Source of the DNA: Spinellus fusiger
Lineage: Eukaryota > Mucoromycota > Mucoromycetes > Mucorales > Phycomycetaceae
DNA length: 64,000 nt
Reading direction: 5' to 3'
Assembly: GCA_025094145.1 (NCBI GenBank)
Contig: JALLLS010000017.1
Location: forward strand, 1-64,000
The notes under the pieces are model-generated. The model had not been told where the DNA came from. It was given only the letters and a program-made list of their open reading frames with translations, and made no database searches. The position numbers were made by a program, and so were the translations under genes. Of this stretch, positions 45,668 through 56,045 are shown piece by piece; position 1 is the first letter of the stretch, and each line of letters opens with the position of its first letter.

Positions 45668-46544
45668 TTAAATAGAAGTGATGCAGGATCCAAATACACG
45701 TCGGATCATTTCTCTGCCATAAGGAATATAACTTGCCCTAATAGAAATAAGAATATAAGAATATAAGAATATAAGAATATAAGAGTGGAAGAAGAAGACT
45801 TACGAATACCACACCAAGGCACAGAACTGAATAATCACTAGCACAATGGAGAGTGCAAATGACTTTATGAGAATAGATAGGACCAATGTTAGGACCAAGA
45901 GAGTAAGGTAGGCAGTGGTTGCCCAGAAGCGGACTATGAAAAGAGTAAGAGAGTAAGAGATTAAGAGAGTAAGAGAAAGACATACCAGGCGCAAACATGG
46001 TTTTGATCTGCTTGGGAATACCAATAATAAAGGTCAAACTGTTGGTTGTTGGTGTGTCTAGTTTAGCCTTTCATAGAAAACACCCTACCACTGTGCTTTG
46101 GAGACACTTGCCTGAAGATAGACACTAAATTGCCAATGGTATAGAGAACAGCAAACCCAGTCACATTAAGAGAGATAAGCATCAGTGTCGACTAGGTTGA
46201 GTTGTATAAGTTATGGAGTTGCGTGTAGAGAGAGCCCGTCAGTGAGAAAAGAGCAGGAGAGTGACTTGTCTACTATACTCACAAGAATAGAAATAACCAT
46301 GCCTACAACAAAACTAGGAAGAGACGTATCAGAGACGTATCAGAGAGAGTGTGTGTGTTTTGGGTTGCTCTGTCTTGCTTACCATATACCAAACGCATAG
46401 AAACGTTGGACTCTGCTAAGACCACAGAACTGCCAATTGCCTGGGTGTTCCTGTTGATTAGACCCGTCCTTACCAACACCCTCATTTACCGTCGTCCATA
46501 ACGCCCTGGTCACTAAAGTCTGCTGAAAAGAATCCGAATGCCAT
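45668..46544 (-). CDS. SFT2: SFT2-type Golgi vesicle-transport membrane protein
   Basis: Seven short exons (46490-46544, 46383-46440, 46283-46313, 46112-46191, 45986-46038, 45804-45933, 45668-45737) join in phase to 158 residues, a normal length for the Got1/Sft2 family. It has four membrane helices: FGICFVVGMVISIL, GFAVLYTIGNLVSIF, WATTAYLTLLVLTLVLSIL and FALSIVLVIIQFCALVWYS. The hallmark loop FIIGIPKQIKTMFAP follows helix 2, and SYIPYGREMIRRVFGSC closes the protein, as in SFT2D relatives. SFT2 acts at the late Golgi in fusion of endosome-derived vesicles. The intron after exon 4 uses a GC donor (GCAAGT). The first intron is 49 nt and its acceptor is the least certain join. Divergent from MRM2. 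Confidence 0.9.
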
Positions 46545-46713
46545 GAGGAAGTGTTACAAGAAAAGTAAAAGGGAAACAAGCAAGAGTCTGTCTTTTCTCT
46601 CTCTCTCTCTCTCTTTTTCATTTTAATTAATATTCCTATTTTCCTATTTTTCCCCCCTCTTTCCCTTTGTCTACCTGAGTTTAATTCACGACGGCGTGTT
46701 CTTCTACTCACCA
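46545..46713. promoter_or_regulatory. compact bidirectional promoter SFT2/MRM2
   Basis: Only 169 bp separate the two start codons. It contains a TCTC repeat and TTAATTAAT near its centre (about 46591-46632). Both promoters and 5' leaders must fit here. Confidence 0.7.
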
Positions 46714-47558
46714 ATGTCCACTCTATTGACACTGTTGGGTCTACGTGCCCATGGACTCCCTCACCAGCGCATGACCTACTCCTCCTCCTCCAAAGGGTGG
46801 ATCCAACGACAAGCACGGGATCCTTATGTCAAGGCAGCCAAGGCCAACATGTACAGAGCAAGAAGTGCCTTCAAACTGTCCCAAATAGACCAGAAATACA
46901 AAGTCATTCCACGAGGGGGCGTTGTGATTGACTGTGGAGCAGCTCCAGGAGGATGGACACAAGTAGCCGTTGCCAGGGTACAGAAAAAAGGTCTGGTCAT
47001 TGCAGTGGACCTTTTGCCTGTGGATCCAATTGAGGGTGCCTCCATTCTGAAAGGAGATTTCATGACAGGTACAGTTCAAGCCCACGTCAGGAAGTTGCTG
47101 GAGGAGAGGCCTGTGGATTTGGTGTGTTCTGACATGGCACCCAATTTCACGGGGAATCATATGGCAGATCATGCACGCTCCATGGTAAATGAAGTGCATG
47201 GGATAGCTGTAGAATAAGAAAGGGAGTGCTAATAAGTACAATGTCAGTAGGAGTTGTGTGAGTCTGCCTTGGAATTTGCACAGACAGTACTTGCACCAGG
47301 AGGATGCTTTGTAGCAAAGGTAACAAAAAAACAAAACAAAACAAAAAATGTGGATGGGAGTTATTCAATGGACATTATTGGCAGTTCTTAATGGGTGGAA
47401 CTGAGGTTGAGTTTAAGCTTAAACTACAGACACTGTTTACAAAGGTAAAGCAGGAGAAGCCTGATGCTTCTCGTAAACAGTCCACAGAGAGCTTCTTTGT
47501 TGCTCTTAACTACTGTCCTCCTACTGAGAAATCCACAACAGCAGAGGCAGACACCTAG
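46714..47558 (+). CDS. MRM2: mitochondrial rRNA 2'-O-methyltransferase, FtsJ/RrmJ family
   Basis: Three exons (46714-47184, 47251-47319, 47385-47558) join in phase to 237 residues. The SAM-binding motif is DCGAAPGGWTQVAV. The K-D-K-E catalytic set of FtsJ enzymes appears as Lys in YRARSAFKL, Asp in CSDMAPNFTG, Lys in GGCFVAK and Glu in STESFFVA. The N-terminus (MSTLLTLLGLRAHGLPHQR) is Arg/Leu/Ser-rich without acids, compatible with a mitochondrial presequence, so Mrm2 (large-subunit rRNA U methylation in the A loop) is preferred over the cytosolic tRNA (Trm7) or nucleolar (Spb1) relatives. The short length also fits Mrm2. Confidence 0.92.
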
Positions 47559-47724
47559 GAGACACACAGAAATAGGCTTGGAAGTGGATACAAGTGTAGG
47601 ATCTTTCTATTCTTTTAATTGTAAACACAACAGAGCACAGACACAGACACAGAGCAGAGCAGAACAAAACAAAACAGAACAGAACAAAATAGAATAGAAT
47701 AGAATAGATAAACAAATAGACTCT

Positions 47725-48564
47725 TTATAATACAGGGTGCGTGGGGCGTCGATGGTCTCTAGCATCTAACCATGCACTCAACTTTTTATCAAATCCCTCC
47801 CATGAACATGCACTAGGACTGGCTTGGGATTTAGCACCTGCCATGTTCCTTCGATACTTTTGGAACCATCGCTTGGACTTATCCTTGGTAGGATGAAGAG
47901 CAGGAAGAGAAGGAGAATAAACAAGACCTGTTGGGCTGTGGGGATGGGATGTCAACGGCGTGGGCTGGAGTGTGGGTGGAGACATGGGCTGGGGAGACGA
48001 TGCTTGGGATTGTGTATGGGAGGAGGGAAGCCATCCATCGGCTCTTTTACGCACTGTCTCATGCACTGCCTCCAACGGGTCCACAGGCAGTATTCGTTTT
48101 GAGTCAAGAATGTCTCTCATAGCATACAAGGCCACAGCACGAACATGTTGCTGTGCCTCTGGTTCCATCTGGGGCAGACATTGGGCAAGTGTATTCCAAT
48201 GTGCATACACTGTATCGAGTGGATCTGTGCTGGTGGTGGGTAGGGAATAGCTAGAGACACCTCTGGCTCCCAGATGATGTACAAGAGAAGAGTAGGCTAC
48301 AGGAACATTGGAGGCCCATGGATCCACCGTGTGTTGGTGGGATACAGGATTCGGCCCATGGTATTGGCAGGGTGTGGATGGGTAGGGGGCGTTCTTCTCA
48401 ATCACTCTCTCCAGACCACCTACACGCATCGTCAGCATCTCCACCTGCTCACATAATGTGTCCAGAGCAGCGACTGTCTCATACTTTGTCAGTTTGTTCC
48501 GCTTGATTTTAGTAGAGAGGGCATGCAAAGACTGTGTGGACTGCGATGAAGTGATGCTCAACAT
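47725..48564 (-). CDS. hypothetical proline-rich protein with short coiled coil
   Basis: A single open frame of 279 residues from ATG at 48564; earlier in-frame ATGs extend it by up to 24 hydrophobic residues. Residues about 30-60 (LDTLCEQVEMLTMRVGGLER) form a predicted coiled coil. Then comes a folded-looking segment (DPLDTVYAHWNTLAQCLPQM, EAQQHVRAVALYAMRDIL), a Ser/Pro/Thr-rich linker, and a basic-aromatic C-terminus (SKRWFQKYRRNMAG ... FDKKLSAWLDARDHRRP). I do not recognise the family. It is tail-to-tail with MRM2 (166 bp) and shares orientation with the kinesin-like gene (174 bp). The GC content and absence of stops over 840 nt support coding. Confidence 0.7.
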   Translation of the reverse strand: MLSITSSQSTQSLHALSTKIKRNKLTKYETVAALDTLCEQVEMLTMRVGGLERVIEKNAPYPSTPCQYHGPNPVSHQHTVDPWASNVPVAYSSLVHHLGARGVSSYSLPTTSTDPLDTVYAHWNTLAQCLPQMEPEAQQHVRAVALYAMRDILDSKRILPVDPLEAVHETVRKRADGWLPSSHTQSQASSPQPMSPPTLQPTPLTSHPHSPTGLVYSPSLPALHPTKDKSKRWFQKYRRNMAGAKSQASPSACSWEGFDKKLSAWLDARDHRRPTHPVL

Positions 48565-48738
48565 GGAAAAGAGACAAAAGAAGCCAACATTCGAAAACAA
48601 TAGCACTCTAATAACTACACATTCCATGCATGACAACAGGGCAGGTCAGCTCTCCATGCAACAGCCCAATGTCTTCTTGCGCTACTTTATTAGGTTCTAT
48701 TTTAAAATAAGGTAAAGATGCTTAGAGACTGGACTGAC

Positions 48739-51700
48739 TCAGTTTTCTTTGGATGGGAGAGGCCTGTTTAATTTACGCTTCTTTTGTGCCTTGATCGTAT
48801 TTTGTTCTGGCCCAATTGCCTGATTCTGACTCATGCTTTGCAGCGGACGACGCACTCCTAAGCCTGTTGTAGTGGAACGACTCCTAACGGACGATAGTTT
48901 GCGCTGAACTGAGGCGTCGTTTTCCTTGGCCACAAAAGGAACTCTGGGTCTAGGGAGAGGTGCCAAGGAGGGTGTCGAATAAGACAGAGGGGTCACACCT
49001 ATTGCTGTCGGCTGAGAAGTGTCGACTGCGCTTGTCGTGTCCTTTTCCTTTACACTCTTCTCTTTGCCCTTTGCAGTGGACAGGGGAGGCGGAGTGAATA
49101 AGGCAAACTCTGGCTCAATGTCCACTTGTTCTTGTTCTCGCTCTTGTTCTCGCTCTTGTTCTCGAGGAGTTGTCTCCTTCTGTAAATTAAATGGAGAGGA
49201 GATACTTCTCTGTTCGTTGCATGTTTGGATCGTCCCTATTTGCTCTTTGAGGGCTTCAACATACTCTCGCAGTCTATTTCGGTCTTCTTGCATAGCTATG
49301 GACTGGTACTGAGACCAATGCATAGCCTCCTTCCAACGTGCCTAAGTTGAGTCCGTGGCGTTTAAATACTAACTCATGAATCCACTTTACTTCAAACTGT
49401 TCTGCCAATGTCTTGAAAGTCATCAACTCACGCTCATTCTCACTCAATGTATCCTAGTTCATACAAGCCCAATAGGACTCGGCAGAGATTAGTCATCATA
49501 GCCAAATAAAAATGAATGAATAAATAAATAAATAAATAATAAATAAATAAATAAATAAATAAAATGGAAGATATTTTACTCTCAATTGCTGGATCTCTTT
49601 GCTTTCTCTCTTGTTCACTGCAGAAGAGACCTAGATCATATTAATTTTTTATCAGCCAGCCATGAAGTATGTGGTGCTTAAAATCACCCCGAGATTTACC
49701 TTTTGTTGCTTTAACAACTCCATTTCCAATTGCCATTCTACTTCAGCACGTTGGTAATTTTCAATTCTTTTTACTGCATGTTGAATCTTCTCCTAGAAAT
49801 AACAGTTGAATAGACTCTTCACTATTTTTAATATCTATTAAAAAAACTCTTTTAAAGATAACCTCTAATATCTTCATGTCGCTATCGTGCTGTTTTTGTA
49901 TGGATAGCTGTGTATGTACTCTTTCTATTGATTTTTGTGCCTCCCTTTGAAGAGCAATGTATTTTGACTTTATATCACTCCATTGATTTCTGTAATTGTC
50001 TATACTTGAATTCAACTCATTCATCTGGGCAAGATGAGTATTCTCTGTAGCTTCTATTTCCTTTCTAGTTTCATCCATTTGTGTCTTTGGGGTTGATACC
50101 ATTGGCGTGAGTGGTGTTTATCAATTCTGTTTTTGTTTGTTTGTTTGTTTAATACCATTGCATTGTCCAACTTTTCTTGAATTTTTTCCATTTCTTGTTC
50201 AAGTTCATTATAGGCAAATCTTTGTTGAACTGGATAAAATTCATTTGTAGATTCCATGAATAGTGGAGGACAATGATATATAGTAGTATGAATCATAAAG
50301 ATAGGTTAAAGACTCAACTAGAGACAAACTACCAACTACCAACTTCAATTGTATTTAGAAGGACTTACTTTTTTCAACTAAAGCACAACGGATATATTTT
50401 TCACAGAAGAGTTGTATTATTTTGTTATCAACACTGTAAAGCTGTTCAATGAAGGATACAAAGTGGGTTATAGCAGAATACTCTTTTCTTGTGATAAATA
50501 TAAACTATAGTCATGTTTCCCTCAAGATAGCCTAGTCAGTCCATGAAGCAAGCAATAGAACATAGCTCCTAATTATCAAACACCTACATCTTCACAGGCA
50601 CCCTTCAGAGTCTTTAGACGGTTTTCCAACACTGTCTGTTTTTTCTTTAAACAAGTTGTTTGGATCTGTTGATTCTCCAAGTCGTGCTCTTTTAATTTTA
50701 AATGGACATGGACCAGTTCTTTCTCTTTCTATTGGTATTGATTTAGTTGAACCTATAAAGAAAAGAAAAAGATGGAGATGCTATTGCCTTTTCATTTTGG
50801 TAATCACGTAAAGAATGGGCCGCCTTTTGTCGATAATATTTTGTTCTTATGTCTGCTTTATTTCTTACAGATCGACATTTGATCTTTTGTAGTAGGTAAG
50901 TAAAATCCAGTGCCTGTTTAGTTTCAAGTAGACAGCTGTGTAAACATTCCTAACACACATTTCAAATAAATATAAATATCAATATCAATATAAATAAATA
51001 TAAATATAAATAAATAAATATAAATATAAATATAAATAAATAAATATAAATATAAATATAAATAAATAAAAGAGAAAATATTGCCATGAATAACAATAGA
51101 GTTATTGTTAATAAATGTAGGATCACTTGCATCCACATGCAGGAACAATGTACTCTGACTTGCTCCAGAAAAGTAGTCAGAAAGCACTTGAGTCAATAGA
51201 TGAGTGTCTGTTAAGATATACTCATGACCATTTGGATTCACAATAGTATCCACGATGTTTCCTTTATCAAGTGAGATATAAATTTAACGACGGAAGAAAA
51301 AGTAAAGATAAACAGGTAGAGGCTAGTCCAATCCTAAACAGAAATTCACTTCTTACTGATATTGGTGAATGACAATAGTATTGGAGAATCAGACACCTCT
51401 TCAGGTGGTGTGGCATGGTATGGATTCATAAGATCAGCCATCAATAGATTACCCATGGTTTCAACTTCATCTGTAACTCGAAGTTGAAGAACCCATGGGT
51501 ATTCTGTACGATATTTCACTTTATTCCACACCTCTGATGCACTTTTGACTCTTCTCATTGTACTGTCTACGCTTTTCTTTAGCGAGGCACCTAGTGGATG
51601 GGTTGGGAGATATTTTCTTATTAGAAAGATGACTTGGACTTACACTCAATTTCTTGCCCAATGCTCAAGTCGTAGCAGTGAGTGTCTGTGAACCCCAAAT

Positions 51701-52638
51701 AACTTTATTCTTTAACCAAGGCTGTCCAAGAGACGAAATACCTACGTGTAGTCTAATTTTAACTCTGATTGACGATTCATGCTGCGTTGAAGATTTATTT
51801 GAGTGAGTTCTGTATCTACCAGATGGACCATGTACTGTAACATCTCTCTTCTATACCATGGAAAAAGTGTTATTTTATGAATTCAATCTGTTTATTTCTT
51901 ACTTGTATGGGAAAGTGTCTTAGTTCCTGCAGTCAATAGTTTCATAAAAGGTCAAATCGTTGTTCTGGTCATTATTTACCCTGTGCTCAACTGGATTGCT
52001 GCTGCATTAAAGCCTTCCAAAATAAATAAATAAATAAGGGTAAGTTGTGTTGAACACGAAAAAAAAAGCATACACTACATATTAATAGGTGATTTTCTGT
52101 CTCTAATTTATAGTCTCTACTCTTCATTTTACCTTGTAAAGCATGATGGACGAGCTGCTGTATTTCATTCTTATAGGGACGAGTGCCTGTTGCCTCTGTA
52201 AAGCATTTTGCAAAGTAATAGCGCCGTCTAAACCAAGCATACAGACAAATGCAACATGGGTATATTGATATATGTCAATGCAAGCAGATATAGAAGTGAT
52301 AATAATAATAATAACATTGGAAATAAAAATAAAGAAATAGAACATAAATAGCATTCATGTCATAGTCCTTTAGATTATCTTCACATGTCAATACTAACGT
52401 TGTGAAAATAGCCTTATTGCCTTTTGAAGCAGAATCCTCTATTTATTGGCGTTTTGAGTTGTACTAGAACTTGATGTGTAGATGTCACTGTATTAGAGAG
52501 AATCAGCCTACCCTGTCTTTCATTGAGATTAAGATATGGAGGAAGATGACGAGGCAATACTTCAATGTGAGATGGTGTGTTGAGTTTGCTAATGGTAGGA
52601 TGCACCCAAGCAATAGCAGAGAAAGGCACAATATTCAT
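48739..52638 (-). CDS. kinesin-like coiled-coil protein with degenerate motor domain
   Basis: My 16-exon model (52421-52638, 52133-52227, 51980-52013, 51746-51850, 51644-51663, 51357-51590, 51095-51261, 50788-50949, 50588-50725, 50369-50441, 50156-50229, 49863-50084, 49700-49792, 49580-49630, 49391-49453, 48739-49341) stays in frame for 783 residues. Residues about 80-116 end in LVHHALQGFNAAAIQLSTG, the place of the kinesin P-loop region. GNLLMADLMNP (204-214) sits where kinesins have the LVDLAGSE switch, and HLLTQVLSDYFSGASQSTLF (256-275) matches the L-x-x-L-L-x-D-S-L-G-G-x-S-x-T region. Residues about 345-600 are coiled coil, and the tail is basic (KAQKKRKLNRPLPSKEN). The GxxxxGK(S/T) and DxxG residues are absent, so ATPase activity is unlikely. 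Two GC donors and the 20-nt exon are uncertain. Function unknown. Confidence 0.62.
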
Positions 52639-54879
52639 GGAAATGATAAGAGAAGAAATGATGTATCCTTAAAGACCACTAATTGGAGATATGAAAGATG
52701 TACGTCATCTAAGATTATAGACTGTGGTCATTCAGTGATAGTATGAACAGCAGTATGAATAGTAGTAGTGTTATAGATTATGTCCTTTTTCATGAGAAGG
52801 GTTAGAAAACAGAGATTTGGATATGCCCCAAAGATCATATCTGTTAATAAATCTTCATTCTAGTGATCCGATGCCTACTTCCGTACTATCTCTTATCTAA
52901 TGCACGATAACAGACTCTATTCTATATGTACTCCATTCTTTGTGTGTGTGTGTGTGTGTAGATAAAGATAAATGAGATGTGCCAGAGAAGAGCGGTACTG
53001 GATGACGATGAGCACAAGATAGCTTATCAGAGTCGCATTACTCTTTGTCTGTAGATGATAGATACTTGTCACCTATTCAGTCTGCCTATATCTGATGAGT
53101 GTAGTAAGAATAAACAGCTCTTTTATTTATACTTACTATGGACAGTCTGTTTGTTTACAAGTGCATTTGTCTTTATGAAATGGTACAAAATGAACACAAG
53201 TAAATGCCGATCCTTGTTCGTTGACATGTGCAATTGTTTATTGCCTATTATTATTTTAGTCATTGAGGTCACACACTTATCCAAATGGTTTATGCATGCA
53301 TCTCTCAGGTCTAAAACATGTGCCACGATATTATTTTATCAGAAAAACATAAACATTTCTTGTATCGGAAAGTTTCGCTATAACTTAAGGTTCAGGGTGA
53401 TTTTCCTGTTCGATACCAAGCTATTGGAGGCATATAAATATCATGGACACTATACTAGTCTTGGTATCTTTTTAATGATATTCCATCCATCTCTTGTCTC
53501 ATATCTATAGAAATACATCTCTCCCTCCTTTTTCTATTTATCCTGTTCTTTTGTTGCATTCCATTGACTAGTGGTCGGCCTAGGCTGCAAGTAGAATTCT
53601 TTTGTGGATTCTATTGGTACTCGGTGTGGTGAGGCGGGTCTTTTTGTCCGGAACTCACCTATACTCCCCGGTAGCATGTCTTGGCATGGAGAATGCTTAA
53701 CTAATGTGTCTTATCTTGCGAGTCAGTCGTTGATCCTGCCTGCTGCCATCATGTTGGAGGCTGAATACATCTTTTTCCTTTCTTTCAATGTGAAGAAACA
53801 CACCTATACCCACAACACCACTACTTATTCAAAAATCAAAAATCAAGCTCTGATCTGATCTGTGGAATGACACAACCAACATTGTCTGTAACAACATCAA
53901 CAGTACACCCCAAAAAATGAAATAATGAAATAATGATATTTCTATGAATTCTGGATTACTATGCTTTGTATTTTTCATTTTTTTTGTGCCTTATACCCAT
54001 TTGATGATGATGATGTGTACAATTATGCCTTTTTATATGATTCTTTTAAGAATAGCCACTTTCAAATGACCAAATTTGTGTATATCTATGTCCTATCAAA
54101 CGAACATTTTGAAGTTATAATTTATAAAGAGAGTATTATTATTTTTATTGCTGTCTTTTATTTCTCTTGACAAGAACAAACAAGTCCACAAGTTATTAGC
54201 AAGAGATCATACATTCTAGTTGACATTTAATGAGAATAAGGAGAGCTAGCTTCATGACCACCTTATCATGGATCCATGTACCAGTGAAAATTGATAGTTT
54301 GGTGTTGGAGAGAGAATGGAAATACTATACAAGGCGCATTGGGCATAATAGAATGCACAAACAGCGAAATATGTTGTACTTGTTTGTAACACTAAAAATA
54401 TTATAGAGGTTTTCTTTTTCTTTTCTTTTGGTACTTCCGCTTTTATGGATCGATATGGTCTGGACATTTATATATATATGTTCTTGTATTTATTGTGTAG
54501 GAAGAATAAACTAGTGGGGCTGTTGTTATAGAGAAGGTTAACTGTCCAACAGACGCCCTATTGATTCTACAGTATTAACTAACTAGTGCATGTAGATTCA
54601 GAGTTCTTGAGAATGAGAAATATAGTTCAAAGTATTCTTATTTTTATTTTTGGGTGTTTGGTTTGTTATTCATGCATTGGGTATGTTAGCCACTCTATGA
54701 TATTGTTTGAAAAATTAAAATAAACACATAAACACTCCAAATACAAAAGTAAAAAAGCAGAGAAATGAGAGACAGAAGGATAGAAGAGTATAAAACCTTG
54801 AGTCAGGGAAAAATAATGAAGATGAGTAAAAATGATTGTAAATGATAGTTAAGAATAGACATCCAAAAGGCCATAAAGT
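52639..54879. other. no confident gene
   Basis: AT-rich region. One hydrophobic 151-codon ORF is at 53055-53510 (+) and a slightly GC-richer patch lies at about 53580-53770 with a 70-codon frame; I recognise neither. A (GT)n run is at 52941-52959. Confidence 0.4.
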
Positions 54880-55164
54880 CAGTAAGGAAACCAGGACACC
54901 CAAATGATAACCATCATCCTGTGGTGATTTGAAATCCAACGAGGGATACTTGGAGCAACTCGGACAATCTTGAGAATATATGTAGCAACTACACCAGCAG
55001 CTTCTGGCTTTACTAGACGGGTTAAGAATGGGTGGTAGAGGAGAGATCGGAGAAGTGAGGATACAGCGTCTGTTGCTGAAGGAGTCCTTTGCACTCTATG
55101 GCGGCGTTGATGTTCCCACTCAACACACCTATCAGCAGCTTCAATGAGAAAGCTACCGTTACTA
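54880..55164 (-). pseudogene. unidentified coding remnant joined to the LINE fragment
   Basis: A minus-strand frame of about 90 codons reads EAADRCVEWEHQRRHRVQRT, DAVSSLLRSLLYHPFLTRLV, KPEAAGVVATYILKIVRVAP and so on. It has no match in LINE A or B of this window. It begins where similarity to LINE B stops (about 55165) and has no start codon of its own. It could be a host exon, a different mobile element, or a diverged LINE 3' part. Confidence 0.35.
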
Positions 55165-55590
55165 ATGAATTCTTGCCACGCACTAGACTAGTCATTTCAA
55201 TTTGAAGACGTTCAAGATAAGCTACTTTTAATGGATATTTAGGAGGGTTGTGAGCCCGTCCTATTCTTTGAGCATTTTGCCAAAGCACATTGCCACGTAG
55301 CTTAATCCATCTGGCTTTACTCTGGGGTGCTTCAAGCTGTGGGACAAGGCACCAGAGGAGGGTGTCTTCAGGAAGAATAGCTACTCACTCAACAAATTTG
55401 GCTTGCAGATAAAGGAAACGAGAGTATATGTTAGGGAGGGTGGCTAGTTGGACAACCTGGATTGTTCCAAACCTAGCAGTAGCAGATCTAGTGAGACAAA
55501 GTATCAGACAAGCAGACTGACAGACTTGTAGCGGGCGGATGCCTAGTCTATTGACATTACAAATAGCCAACCCATACTCAAGAATGGTCA
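55165..55590 (-). mobile_element. LINE B-family ORF2 fragment
   Basis: Closely matches 20660-21080 of LINE B in inverted orientation (ILEYGLAICNVNRLGIRPLQ, then later NPPKYPLKVAYLERLQ). It covers the region after the RT palm only. The frame shifts at least once and a stop lies near 55385. It begins abruptly at about 55590 next to an AATCAATAATCAAC repeat, which suggests a 5'-truncated insertion or a recombination remnant. Confidence 0.82.
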
Positions 55591-55617
55591 ACGCATGTCC
55601 TTGTTGTATTATCCAAA

Positions 55618-55685
55618 ATAATAATGATGATGATCAATAATCAATAATCAACAATAATCAACAATAATCAACAATAATCAATAAC
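55618..55685 (+). repeat. AATCAAC/AATAATC short tandem repeat
   Basis: ATCAATAATCAACAATAATC-type units repeated about seven times next to the truncated LINE. No other feature in the flanking 360 bp before the F-box gene. Confidence 0.75.
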
Positions 55686-56045
55686 AAAGAAATGAAAAAT
55701 AGTAGAGAGTGATAGAACCAACTTGCATATCACCCTTGTGCCAAAACCCATAAATACTTATCAAAGACAAGGTTATTTGTACACATAGGAGTATATTAAG
55801 ATAGACCCTTGTGGATTCTTTTCATTCAAATGGTATTTCTACATGTAGACGTGCTTTCTGTACTTTCTACACCAACAAAGAAAGAGAGAGAAAAAGAAAA
55901 AAGAAAAAAGAAAATATTTTACTCATTTGCATTATAGGTGTGACAGTCAGCTATTCATAATAAGAATTCCCACTCCATAGACTTACTCAGCCAGCGAAAC
56001 TGTCTCTTCTCTAGGGTCATTACAACAAACAAAACTAGCATTGCA

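Noticed and set aside
50156..50296. Separate gene starting at ATG 50296 for the coiled-coil part
   Set aside because: A split would leave only about 59 bp between two genes. The AG at 50230 gives an in-phase join that continues the coiled coil, so one gene is preferred, although not proven.
52471..52746. Plus-strand ORF opposite the first exon of the kinesin-like gene
   Set aside because: It is the antisense of a spliced exon with protein-like content; no motif and no splice continuation.
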